From the NCBI GenBank assembly GCA_963682025.1, contig OY821519.1, forward strand, positions 102,234,585 to 102,298,584: a stretch of 64,000 nucleotides of DNA, written 5' to 3'. A program made the translations under genes and the position numbers. The notes beneath the pieces were generated by a model, which saw only the letters and a list, made by a program, of their open reading frames with translations, ran no database searches and was not told the DNA's origin. This DNA comes from Cordilura impudica (lineage: Eukaryota; Arthropoda; Insecta; Diptera; Scathophagidae). How positions within the stretch are numbered: position 1 is the first letter of the stretch; every line of letters starts with the position of its first letter. Below are positions 31,703 to 42,189 of the stretch, piece by piece.

Positions 31703-32497
31703 TTTCCAATTTTACTTTTTCTTTGAATGTTGATTTTTCTTTTTTATCCTACAAGTTTTTGAGTGTAAATTTACATACATATGTGTATAAATATTAGTAA
31801 GTGGATTTTCATTGAAACATAGGTAAATTAAATTCGTCACAGTTAAGTACACCAAACATGAAAATTAATTTTTATAAAATTTTAAAAAATAATTATTGCA
31901 GCGTAATTATTATGAGCAATTTTTTAATTTAGTTCTTATGATTAACTATTAAAAATAATTCTTAAATATTTATCAAAAAAAAAAAAATTGTTATCAGTAA
32001 GAAATATTTTGTATTCTTTTCCATAACTATTATCATTTCAGAAAAATAATATTACTTATACAATAATAGTTATGAATTAAGAAAAGAACATAAAAAGTGT
32101 CTTGCAATAATTAAGGAATACGTCATAAAACTTATAATAGTTAAGCCCTTGACTTTTTATCCTAATACTTTCAATTGTTAATTTTGAAATAAAATAATTT
32201 TTGAAGTACAAACATTTCATAATTTCTGAAATATAATTAGCAATGGTGTAGTGCAGATCCAGAAAATCAAATAGCAATAATTTTTTTAATATAAAGCAGA
32301 AAAAAATCCACATCTCATCCAAACTAATCGGTCATATTCTACATGTTACCGTGATTTCGAATCAAGATTGAGTTTAACTTTCTTCTGGTATTGAAAAATT
32401 GTCAGGTACCAAATACCTAAAATCATACTCACAGTTTGTGAAATTAGAAACCTAATACATGTATGAAAGTTTCAAATCCACCGTAAAATGAAATAAA
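31703..32497. other. Intron sequence, no feature recognised
   Basis: AT-rich intronic sequence of the 113-residue protein gene, with no repeat edges I can define. Confidence 0.4.
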
Positions 32498-33362
32498 AAC
32501 AAGTTAGAAATTATAGTTCGTCTAGACCGACTATACGATACCCTATACCATGGTCTAGATACCCTATCTCTTCGGTCCAACTAATTCGATATAGAAAATA
32601 AGCATAAACCAAATTTGAGTGGCATTTTTGTTATTTATTTTACATTGTGATATGAAAAAGTTCATATCGGGTGCTATATTTAAATGGGGACTAGGTCGAA
32701 AAATGGACCGATCTTGACCATATTTGGTAAAGTCACTTATATTTTGAAAAAATATACAAACCAAATTTGAGAAAAATCTGTGCATTATTTTTGTTTTTTG
32801 ATAGATTTAAGTGAAGATCGGGAAGCAGCTCTATATTGGGCCCATGACTAAGGGATTATTTTTGAACTACTGATTAATGGATATAAAAACACATGCAAAC
32901 CCAATTTGACTGAGATCTATATGATAATTTGGATCTTATGGCAATTTATGTCGATTTCATGGGGGTCATTTGTATGGAGACTAGGTCAGAACATGGACCG
33001 AATTTCACCAATTTCAATAGCGTTCATCCTATGGCCGGAAGAAACTTACCAAATTTCATCAAAATATATTCATATTTGCGACCTGTAGTCTGATTACAAA
33101 GTTTACATGGACACACAGACGGACGGACAGACGGACGGACGAACATCGTTAAATCGACTCGGAAAGTGATTCAGAGTCGATCGGTATAAAAAAAGATGGG
33201 TCTAGGTCAAATATTTTTGGTAGTTACAAACAGCAGCGAAAAGTCATTATAACCAAACCATATGATGGTATGCGTCCCTTTGTTCCTTATAGGAACAATA
33301 GGACATAATATATAAATATATATATATATATATTTGATGGTATAGGGTATAAACATGTCCGC
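32498..33362 (+). mobile_element. DINE-like element with small 3' insertion
   Basis: It starts ACAAGTTAGAAATTATAG with GTTCGTCTAGACCGAC and has a GACGGACGGACAGACGGACG tract (33117-33148). Near the end, about 67 bp is inserted at 33272-33338 (GTCCCTTTGTTCC..., then an AT dinucleotide run). This duplicates the TGATGGTAT flank, suggesting a recent small insertion or repeat expansion. It ends GGTATAGGGTATAAAC. Confidence 0.82.
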
Positions 33363-33647
33363 TGTATAGTGAAATTATTTTGTGGAAGTATTGGTTAGAA
33401 GTATAACTTTCGGGACACAAAGTAAGTGCCTTGCAGAATACGAATATAAAAATTTTTTGCTAAAATTTTTCTTGTATTCAAGAAGACACTGATTTATTGA
33501 TCCGATCCTTATAGACTATCAGCCCTGCAGAACCCTGCGAGCAACAACTGGCGTTCTATGAACAAAATTCGACTGTGCCGACTCAGCTGAACCAGGTAAT
33601 CTCCGTCTTGCAATTATCAACTGGCTTGAATATCAAAAAAAAAAAAA
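33363..33647. other. Spacer between DINE-like copies, nothing recognised
   Basis: The G+C content is higher near 33510-33610 (GCCCTGCAGAACCCTGCGAG), with no frame or repeat I can name, and it ends in an A-run. Confidence 0.35.
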
Positions 33648-34448
33648 AAAGAAGTAAGAAAATTATAGTCGGTCTAGACCGACTATACGATACCCTATAT
33701 CATGCGTTTAGAGACCCTATCTCTTAGGCCCAACTAATTGGTTATAGAAAATAAGCATAAACCAATTTTGAGTGGCATTTTTATTAATTTTTTTGGCTGC
33801 AGATATGAAAAAGTTCATAGCTATGTCTATATGGGGACTAGGTCCAAAAATGGACCAATCCTGACCATGGTTGGTAAAGTCTCTTGTATTTTGCGAAAAT
33901 ATATACAAACAAAATTTGAGATGAATCAGTGCAATATTTTTGTTTTTTGATAGATTTAAGTGAAGATCGGGAAGCAGCTCTATATGGGGCTTATGACTAA
34001 GTTTTGTCCCATAGGGATCATTTTTGGACTACTGATTAGTGGATGTAATAAACGCATACAAACCCAATTTGACTAAGATTCATATGATAATTTGGATCTT
34101 ATGGCAATTTAAGTCGATTTCATAGGGGTCATTTGTATGGGGGCTAGGTCTGAACATGGACCGATTCTCACCAGTTTCAATAGCGTTCATCCCATGGCCG
34201 ATGAAAGCTTAAATACCAAATTTCATCAAGATATATTCATATTTGCGACCTGCAGTTTGATTACAAGGTTTATATGGACACACAAACGGACGGACGGACG
34301 AACGGACGGACATTGTTAAATCAACTCAAAAAGTGATTCTGATTCGATCGGTATAATTAAAGATGGGTCTAGGTCAAATATTTTTGGTTGTTACAAATAG
34401 CAGTACAAAGTCATTAATCCCAAACCACATAGTGGTATAGGGTATAAA
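33648..34448 (+). mobile_element. DINE-like element, full-length copy
   Basis: It runs from AGTAAGAAAATTATAG with the perfect AGTCGGTCTAGACCGACT palindrome to CACATAGTGGTATAGGGTAT. The GGACGGAC tract is at 34288-34310. The next copy begins within about 3 bp in the same orientation, giving a head-to-tail pair. Confidence 0.9.
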
Positions 34449-34449
34449 A

Positions 34450-35262
34450 AAACAAGTAAGAAAATTATAGTCGGTCTAGACCGACTATACGATACCCTAT
34501 ACCATGCGTTTAGAGACCCTATCTCTCAGGCCCAATTAACTGGATATAGAAAATAAGCATAAACCAAATTTGAGTGGGATTTTTATTATTTTTTTCGGCT
34601 GCAGATATGAAAAAGTTCATATCGGATGCTATATCTATATGGGGACTAGGCCCAAAAATGGACCGATCCTGACCATGTTTGGTAAAGTCTCTTGTATTTT
34701 GCAAAAATATATACACACAAAATTTGAGAAGAATCAGTGCAATATTTTTGTTTTTTGATAGATTTAAGTAAAGATCGCGAAGCAGCTCTATGGGGCCTAT
34801 GACTAAGAGTTGTCCAATAAGGATCATTTTTAGACTACTGATTAATGGATGTAATATATACATACAAACCCAATTTGACTAAGATTTTTACGATAATTTG
34901 GATCTTATGGCAATATATGTTGATTTCATAGGGGTCATTTGTATGGGGGCTAGGTCTGAACATGGACCGCTTCTCACCAATTTCAATAGCGTTCATCCCA
35001 TGGCCGATAAAAGATCAAATACCAAACTTCGTCAAAATATATTCATATTTGCGACCTGCAGTTTGATTACAAGCTTTACATGGACACACAGACGGACGGA
35101 CGGACGGACGGACGGACGGACGGACATTGTTAAATCAACTCAGAAAGTGATTCTGATTCGATCGGTATAATTAAAGATGGGTCCAGGTCAAATATTTTTG
35201 GTTGTTACAAACAACAGCACAAAGTCATTATACCCAAACCACATAGTGGTATAGGGTATAAT
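34450..35262 (+). mobile_element. DINE-like element, full-length copy, tandem with the previous
   Basis: This is the best-preserved copy, from ACAAGTAAGAAAATTATAG and the perfect palindrome to GTGGTATAGGGTATAATT. The GACG tract (35091-35124) has about eight units. Tandem head-to-tail junctions are known for rolling-circle Helentron/DINE elements (family knowledge). Confidence 0.92.
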
Positions 35263-35479
35263 TATAATAAACATATAACTCTAATTATAATAGCCTTGGC
35301 AGCTAGTGCTCACAAATTATTCATTAGTCCTACAATTTATTCTTATGATTAATAATAAATAAATGAAGAATTATAATCATCTACACTATTCACAAATAAA
35401 TCCAAATATCAATAACTTGTATACCCTACAGATGTCAGCAAAGAATTATTATTTCGAGTACATTACAAATAACTGAAAA

Positions 35480-36215
35480 AATGGCTATCGAGTTGGATTT
35501 AAAAAGGGGCACTCTACTTTAGACGCTCTTTCAAAATTTCATAATGATGTAGTTTGTAATTTACGACAGAGTCGTTGCACAGTTGTTGTTTCGCTCGATG
35601 TTCAGAAACCCTTTGATAGAGCGTTTCACGCAGGTGTAATTTTCAAAATGAGTTTAATTGGTTTTGATTTACATATTATTAAATTATTTAAGGTTTTTTT
35701 GCAAACTGTACTGGTATTCTCTATGCGGATGATGCTCTTCTCTACGCCCAGCATGAGTCTCCTGATCAAGCTTTGCAAATTATATCAAGACATCTATTTA
35801 AAGTTAAAGATTTTTATGATTTTTGGGGTATTAAAATAAATGCTTTAAAAAGTGAAATGCGTCGGTGAAATGTGCTTCGTAATTCCAGAAGGCAAAAGAT
35901 TAAAGTTGTTTTTAAATGGTATTGAAATTCCTTTTAAAGACAGCTTTAAATAAATATATTGGCATTATTTTTAATAAGCTTTTTAAATTTAATGAACATG
36001 GAAATTTTGTTTTAAATAAGAGATGAAGGGATGTCTTGGAAAAGTTTTCTCTAATAAAGCTTTACCAACTAATACAAAATTACGACTTTACAGAGCATGT
36101 ATGAGATCAGTTTTAATTTATGCATGAAAAACAAAAAGGTTTTCAAATTTAATTATTTACAATGAGTCTGGAGTGCTTCCAATTAGCTCTTAAGGCTTTT
36201 ACACCGGATTTTTTC
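35480..36215 (+). pseudogene. Non-LTR retrotransposon reverse transcriptase relic
   Basis: The reading frames give GYRVGFKKGHSTLDAL-like sequence (35487-35530), then CTVVVSLDVQKPFDRAFHAG (motif with the first catalytic Asp), then GILYADDALLYAQ (the YADD active site, near 35715-35750), then LFKVKDFYDFWGIKINALKSE. Frameshifts and stops break the frame, and weaker downstream pieces (KLRLYRACMRSVLIYA) continue the order expected of a jockey-like LINE. A stretch between the first two motifs and YADD is deleted. It lies in the 8.7-kb intron. Confidence 0.78.
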
Positions 36216-36750
36216 TTTAAACTTACCCTGGTACCCACAGGGGTTAATTAACAGTTATTTTCAGTTTTTCTTATTATTTTTACTATTAAGTTTATAACTT
36301 TAGTTCAAGAGATTCACTCTATCGATATGGCTAGTCTGTGGAGCAAGGGCGTATTCTCTTTTTCTCATTCAATATCATAAATACATTAAATTTTCTTTAT
36401 TTAATGTATTTTTTTTTATGTTACTATTTGCAAAAAAAAGTCATAATAAATATTAAATTAATTAACTGCCACTACGTGGATCTATAGTTACTGTCCATAA
36501 TCTTTTAGCAAATTGTCCTAATTTTAGAAGTCTTCACTTCAAACACCTGTTCAATAATGACCTTCATTGCCTCAACGGACCCTTTAAAGATATTAAATAT
36601 ATTGAGATATAGCGTTTTGTCCTATATCTAGCATAAGAATTAAAATTTAAGTTTTGTAAGTATTAACACCTAATAATTGATGATGGTCCTGGCAGCCAAT
36701 GCCAGACATTTTATTCGTCATATCATCACACTATACTAAAATATACTTAC
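36216..36750. other. Intron sequence, no feature recognised
   Basis: AT-rich intronic sequence between the LINE relic and exon 2. A weak LINE-like 3' remnant at 36480-36630 cannot be supported. Confidence 0.35.
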
Positions 36751-36930
36751 AATTGCCGATGCTACCAAAAATAATGGCCAAATAATGGACATTACAAATC
36801 GTGTGAACCATACAATTGCATACCAGGTTATAAGGAATAACGCAACATATGCCACAGTCGTACTCATGTCAGTTGGGAAACTCATATTTTTCACAATCCA
36901 TTCACAAAGTATTTGGTGTAACGGTAAATC
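36751..36930 (-). CDS. Unrecognised 113-aa membrane protein, exon 2
   Basis: A 180-nt, 60-codon exon lies between a TTTTAAAAG acceptor and a GCAATT|GTAAGT donor, phase 0 on both sides. It begins DLPLHQILCEWIVKNMSFPT. It then has two hydrophobic runs, VAYVALFLITWYAIVWF and FVMSIIWPLFLVASAI, likely two membrane helices or a hairpin. The next exon lies 8.7 kb away across an intron holding DINE-like copies, a SINE, a Helitron, and hAT and LINE relics. Confidence 0.72.
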
Positions 36931-36993
36931 CTTTTAAAATATTTTAATTTTCTTTATTATTGAATAATTATTGAATTTTTTTCTGCAACTTAC

Positions 36994-37017
36994 CGTCCAA
37001 TTTTCTTCTCTTGACAT
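36994..37017 (-). CDS. Unrecognised 113-aa membrane protein, exon 1
   Basis: The ATG at 37017 (context CCAGTAAAATGTC, a good fly start) encodes MSREENWT and ends at a TGGACG|GTAAGT donor. A 63-bp intron leads to exon 2 in phase 0. The very short coding exon, strong donor and good start context fit a genuine gene start. All four exons keep phase 0, giving a 113-residue product with no cleavable signal and two central hydrophobic segments. I do not recognise the family. Confidence 0.68.
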
Positions 37018-37802
37018 TTTACTGGGAATTTTGAAGTTGTTTAATAAAAAAAAATATTACCGTGTTTCAAAAAACATCCTAATTGTATTTAATTATTATG
37101 AATGTGAAGTTGAAACTGAAATCAAATAATCGTTATTTGCTCTTTTGAAATTAATCTTACGAAGTAACTAGTTCATATTAAAGATAAGATATGTGTTTAG
37201 GAGAATGCGTATCTGAATTAAACAGGTCTTCATTGTTTATATTTTTAACTGAATTTCATTCCAATTTGTTTACATTTATTTATAATACTCAGATGTAATT
37301 TAAATTTGCAAGTTTTTAGTAATGACGTGTACTTGTTAACAAAATACTTTGACTAAGTTGATTTCTGCGGTAAAAAAAAAACAAAACAAATATAGAACAG
37401 CTGTATATGAACCGCATGAATATGTATATAAGTATGTACATGTGTATGTACATATTTCGGTATTACCATGTGCAATGATCACAATAATTCATCAGTTTTT
37501 CAGAACTTAAAAGTAATTAATTTATTTTGTATTTATTATGTATTAGTCATCAATTTAATTATGCAATTACGGTCATACTTGTATAATTTTCAATTTTTTT
37601 TTTAATTATGTACCTAAAAAAAAACAAAAACAAAGATTATAAAACAATTACAGACTAGTAAAACCCGTTATGCGTTGCTATAACATTAAGACTCTACATA
37701 TAATTCAAAAGTATGATATATTATATCACCCCCCGGTCCGATACCATCCACTTACGATTGTAAATAACTAATCACACATAGTCGAAATATTGATAGTTTC
37801 TT
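37018..37802. other. Sequence upstream of the 113-aa protein gene
   Basis: No exon or recognised repeat is visible. It should contain the promoter and 5' untranslated region of the minus-strand gene. No core promoter element is called. Confidence 0.4.
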
Positions 37803-38205
37803 TGTATGGAAGTTGCAACGCCGTCCAGTCTGATGGCACAAATTTTTTGCACGCTACACACTTTAATAACTTACGAACTCAGAAAGTTTCAAGGCTCTCT
37901 GTATTAAAGCAATTTAGATATTTTATTTTGTTATTGGAGATGCCATGCCCACTGATCCCACCCATATTAGTTCAATTACTCACATTAATAACTTATACGT
38001 TCACATAAAATTTAAAGGCTCTCACTGTCATAGTAATCCAACTACATGATGATAAATAATTGCTTTGTATAGGAGGTCGCACACCCACTGTGTGATCACA
38101 CCCATGTTTGATCATGACTCGACTACTCACACCAATAATTTATGGACCCACACAAAGTTTAAAGACTCTAGCTTTCTCAGTATTCCAGATATTGCCCACT
38201 GGTTC
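37803..38205. repeat. Diverged tandem repeat, about 135 bp x 3
   Basis: Three successive units share the order TTTAATAACTTACGAACTCA... / ATTAATAACTTATACGTTCA... / CCAATAATTTATGGACCCAC..., followed in each by a CTCT-rich segment and a TTTAGATAT- or ATTCCAGATATTG-like tail. Identity is low. Frames read through it are not convincing as genes. Confidence 0.5.
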
Positions 38206-38626
38206 GATGCCGCCCCTTTATGGAATGATTTTAAAGCTACTCCCAATGAAAATGGTAGGGTTACACAAAAAAAAAATAATTTTATATAAAAACAAGATAG
38301 TTATTAATTCATAATGGCTAATGCCTTTATTTTCACACTCATAGATTGAAATAGATTTCGGTTTGTTAAATTTATTCGAAATGTATTCTCTTAAGTAATT
38401 TCATAATCATAGACACATATTAAATGATTTTATTTTTATTAATATTTATAGAGTTACTTCATCAACTTATTGTATCTACAATTTAGCGTCGGAATTAGGT
38501 GTATGGAAGTCGGCCTAAAAGAGTTGGCTTAAAGAAAAGAAAAAATTTAAAGTTACCTGTAATAATGCCAACAATTAAATTAAATATTTTCCGACGATAT
38601 ATTGCATTTCCTAAATTTTATATGTA

Positions 38627-39037
38627 TAGGGTTTAAAAAGAATATTTTTTTTGCTCTAACCCCTCAAACCAGTGTCACCATCTCCTCAGTGTCAGTATTT
38701 ACAGAAATTGTGAAAATAAAGAATTATTACAATTTTTAAATGGCTGTAACCAGCCTTCTAGTTATGATAATCACACTTTCTAATAGCGTTTTGGAAAGCT
38801 TAAAGACTCAGCTTTAAGAATATATAATGGTTTCTTATAAAAAATTGCACTAATTATAAATCCAATTTGGTTAAAAAGGAATTTTTCCATTGTTAATTAA
38901 GTGGGAAACTAAAATTGAAATAGCGATCACTTAGAGTTGAGCTGGAACGCCCATTTTGGTGAGGATTCTTTTTATATTAAATAAAAACGTTTGAGGGGTA
39001 AGAGCAAAAAAAAATAAAAAAAATTTTTAGAACCCTA
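38627..39037. mobile_element. hAT-like MITE, 411 bp
   Basis: The ends are TAGGGTTTAAAAAG (38627) and TTAGAACCCTA (39037). An inner inverted pair TTGCTCTAACCCCTCAAAC / GTTTGAGGGGTAAGAGCAA lies about 25 bp inside. The flanks carry a 7-bp match ATATGTA (38620-38626 and 39038-39044). The TAGGG end fits hAT, although 8 bp would be expected. Confidence 0.68.
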
Positions 39038-39044
39038 ATATGTA

Positions 39045-40585
39045 TGTTAGATTAATGCATGTCTATGAATGAATGTACTACGTCTGTATATTGTGTTAAA
39101 GTTACTACTACACAAATACTACTGAATTAAAAAAAAATAAGGATAACATATTTTTATTACATTGATTTGTTGATTGATTGTTCGAATAATATTTTAACTT
39201 ATAAATACACATTTACATACGTTTTTATTGGATTTTTTTTTTATCAATTTTATGTTGCTATTTATTTGTATGCATATTTATATATGTATATATATCGTCC
39301 ATCATATTAAAGAGCGCCCCATAAATGACTGAAACCGAATAAAATTTTCATCATATTTTAGAGCAACTTAGTCAAAATTAAAAAAAAAAAAAATATTTTC
39401 GGATATTGCAAATAAGAAAAAGAAAACATTTATTTAACATGTATTTAAACATGAGCTGCCTTCTACAAAATTTTTTTTTAAAGGTTTGTGAAATATTGTT
39501 AACGACAATATTCGTTAATTAAATGGTCAAATTTTCATAGTAAATTTAGTTACAAATAAACTAGGAGAATTTCACTGCTGAACCCTTAAAGAAAGCTCTT
39601 TCTGATTAACCATTTTCATACTAAATATTTTAAATGTAGGTACATATGATTTCGAATTCTATTTTCAGTCTTATTCTTTCTGGATGGACTTATAACAAAT
39701 TAAAAAAAACTCAAAGCTTTATATTATTTGAAACATAAAATCCATGGCCTTCAGAAAGTCTTGATCGAGCGATCTTTAATTGTATGAATGATATTTATTG
39801 TAATAAATCTTATTTAATAGTGAATTTTGTATCTATTGTATATAATATTTAATTGGTTATCACGGGATAGTGACATTTTGTAATATTCTTTAATCTTAAT
39901 AACTTTATAAACTTAAACAGAAAAGAAATGAGTTTTAAAAATTCTATTTTTTTTTGTTTTTTGCAAAAAGTTTATAACAACTAATTAAAATTTTGAATTT
40001 GTTTGTTGTGTTTAGTTTTTATGGTATATGGGGAACATTTGCAAGCTTAAAAACTACAAAAAATTATAATCATAAATCATAAAAAAAATATCTTAAGAAT
40101 ACAAAAGTATCGTGTGTTGAAAACTTGTAGTGAAAAGTTGTACATTAATATATCGCTCTATTTTCTTCTATACAATCGTTAATGTTTGTCCTCATTCAAA
40201 CGATACAAAAAGCACGGCAGCCAAATTAGGAAACGAAAACAACCTAAAAATAAAAGGAAAGTATTTTTAGAGATATATAAAGTAATTGGTATGTATATGA
40301 TTTGTATTCCTACGCCTGGTACAAAGATAAGGTTTGTTTTGTATATAAGGTTTCATTGATTCAAGTTAAGGCTAAATCTCTATTGTTGTAAAACCGTCGC
40401 AACACTTATAAACAACATGATAAAATTTTGTAATTATTTCTGTGAAATTTGTTGAATGCATTTATTATCTAGCATCTATCGAAATAGGTTTAGCAATGGT
40501 CCAATCATTATTATATTTGGAGATTTAACTAATCATTAAAATAGTATAATCTATGACTCACTGATTATATAACGCTGTACGTATT
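39045..40585. other. Intergenic sequence, no feature recognised
   Basis: AT-rich intergenic sequence downstream of the ankyrin gene. No exon or bounded repeat found. Confidence 0.4.
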
Positions 40586-40850
40586 AATTTTGGCGGGGCA
40601 CATAAAATTGAAAATTAAGCGTCGTACTGGTTGAAATTTTCATCCTTTCGTTAAAAACAATTTTTAGGGTTGTCAAGTTGAAAAAGTTAAACTTTGGCGA
40701 GGAACATAAAATTACTCATATTTTGAAAACTAAGTGTCGTAGAGCCGAAAGGCTGATATTTTGCCCCATGTACTCCATATATATAGGATTTGGTGGAGCA
40801 CATACAGCCCTTAATATCTCGAAAAATAAGCGTCGTAGACCAAAATGATT
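40586..40850. repeat. Imperfect tandem repeat, about 110 bp x 3
   Basis: Three units share the order TTTGGCGRGGMACATAAAATT, then (TTTTGAAAAYTAAGCGTCGTA or a variant), then a variable tail. They begin near 40587, 40693 and 40785. The third is the most diverged (TTTGGTGGAGCACATACAG..., CGAAAAATAAGCGTCGTAGA). Confidence 0.6.
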
Positions 40851-41156
40851 GAAAAAAAGTGACTTTTTATAAAAGTATTTTCATCTTTTTTCAAAGTGCG
40901 CGTTACAACTAACTACCATGTAACTGAAGAGCGAATGTTCAAAAATTTTAACCTGTTTCAGAACTATAAAAGGGCCATAAAACATACATAAATGTAGAAT
41001 ATACTTCAATATTTTTAAGTTAATATTGGTCAAAAAGTTGTTTGGACCTTATATACGTGTACATCAATGTTATACTTACAATTACGACAATACATATCTT
41101 TGTTTACAAATTAAGAGTGATCCTCTCTTTCGTTATCACCTTTAATCTTTTGTGGA

Positions 41157-41162
41157 TTTATT
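41157..41162 (-). terminator. Candidate polyadenylation signal of the ankyrin gene
   Basis: AATAAA on the minus strand lies 13 bp beyond the TAA stop at 41175. The 3' untranslated region would be very short if it were used. Further candidates lie downstream. Confidence 0.35.
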
Positions 41163-41174
41163 ACAGCTCTTTGT

Positions 41175-42122
41175 TTACTGGTTAATAGACAGACCCTCAA
41201 TGCTGGCCAGGAGTTCATCAGCAGTCTGTGACACAACCTGTTCTTGATCATCGCGGGTGCTTAGGTTTTGTAAACGTTTCTCAAGATTTGAGAGATCTTC
41301 GAGTTCGCGTTGTTGCTTAATCATATATCTAAGGATAAGTGCAGTTAACACACACAAGTCCTCTAGAATTTTACTGGTTTCTGGTGTTGGATTCTCATAT
41401 CGGGTACGAAGTAAACGTAGCTTTGCTTCGGCCAGCTCCAGCGGTGACTTGCCACTTCGATCAAACATATGAACACTGGCACCGCCCTGCAGCAAGACAC
41501 GTACTACAACATTGAAATTGTTGGAACTAGCTGAGATAACAGCTAAATGTAGTGGCGTATTGCCCAATGAATCCACTACATTTGGATTAGCTCCGAATTT
41601 TAGCAGCTGCTGGACAATTTGTATGTAACCACGACATGCGGCTAAATGAAGCGGACTTCGCTTATACTCATCTGAAGCATTTGGATCGGCACCAGATTCA
41701 AGTACTCTAGTCAACAGTTCAATATTATTTGTAGAGGCAGCATAACGTAATTTCCGTCCCGTGGATTCGGCAAAGATGTTGTTGTAATTGAAACGCAATC
41801 TACTCTTAATAAACGTACGCGGACGCATTTTGAAATTGTGACTGCTAGATGGCAGGGTACTGGGATGGATGATGCTTGACATAAAGTCTGACGACTGCTG
41901 CGATGACGAATTCAATGGCAGTGGTGGTAAGGTAGGTAGCGCAAAGTGCTCATCAGAATTAAGATGGAATGCATTCGGATTGATTGTAGGCCACTCGTGG
42001 GTGTTGGGAGACGACGTTGGAGTGGGCGGCATTATTGGAGGAGGCGGTGTTATCATTATGCTAGCAGTCACGCCGTCATTGCTATCATTGCTAGTATCGA
42101 CACCTGAATCATTTGCTGCCAT
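41175..42122 (-). CDS. Ankrd54: ANKRD54-type ankyrin-repeat protein
   Basis: This is a single-exon frame of 315 residues from the ATG at 42122, whose CAACAATGG context is excellent. The N-terminal 110 residues are Ser/Pro/Thr-rich and probably disordered. Residues about 122-240 hold three to four ankyrin repeats (GADPNASDEYKRSPLHLAAC, GANPNVVDSLGNTPLHLAV, GASVHMFDRSGKSPLELA). The C-terminal helix continues with RELEDLSNLEKRLQNLSTRD and ends TADELLASIEGLSINQ, closely following the C-terminus I remember for ANKRD54. That protein binds signalling partners such as Lyn kinase in mammals and shuttles between nucleus and cytoplasm. The open frame continues upstream of the ATG for about 35 codons without another ATG, so a longer product with an upstream exon (acceptor near 42189) is possible. 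The next gene upstream on the strand is wls. Confidence 0.88.
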   Translation of the reverse strand: MAANDSGVDTSNDSNDGVTASIMITPPPPIMPPTPTSSPNTHEWPTINPNAFHLNSDEHFALPTLPPLPLNSSSQQSSDFMSSIIHPSTLPSSSHNFKMRPRTFIKSRLRFNYNNIFAESTGRKLRYAASTNNIELLTRVLESGADPNASDEYKRSPLHLAACRGYIQIVQQLLKFGANPNVVDSLGNTPLHLAVISASSNNFNVVVRVLLQGGASVHMFDRSGKSPLELAEAKLRLLRTRYENPTPETSKILEDLCVLTALILRYMIKQQRELEDLSNLEKRLQNLSTRDDQEQVVSQTADELLASIEGLSINQ

Positions 42123-42189
42123 TGTTGCGTTCTCGGTATCCACCTCCTCGGCTTCGTCGACGAGAGGTTGTGCTGGATTTCGATAGCCC

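Noticed and set aside
38065..38314. Overlapping ORFs of 74 and 68 residues
   Set aside because: They lie in a degenerate tandem repeat, in two frames at once, with no domain and no splice context.
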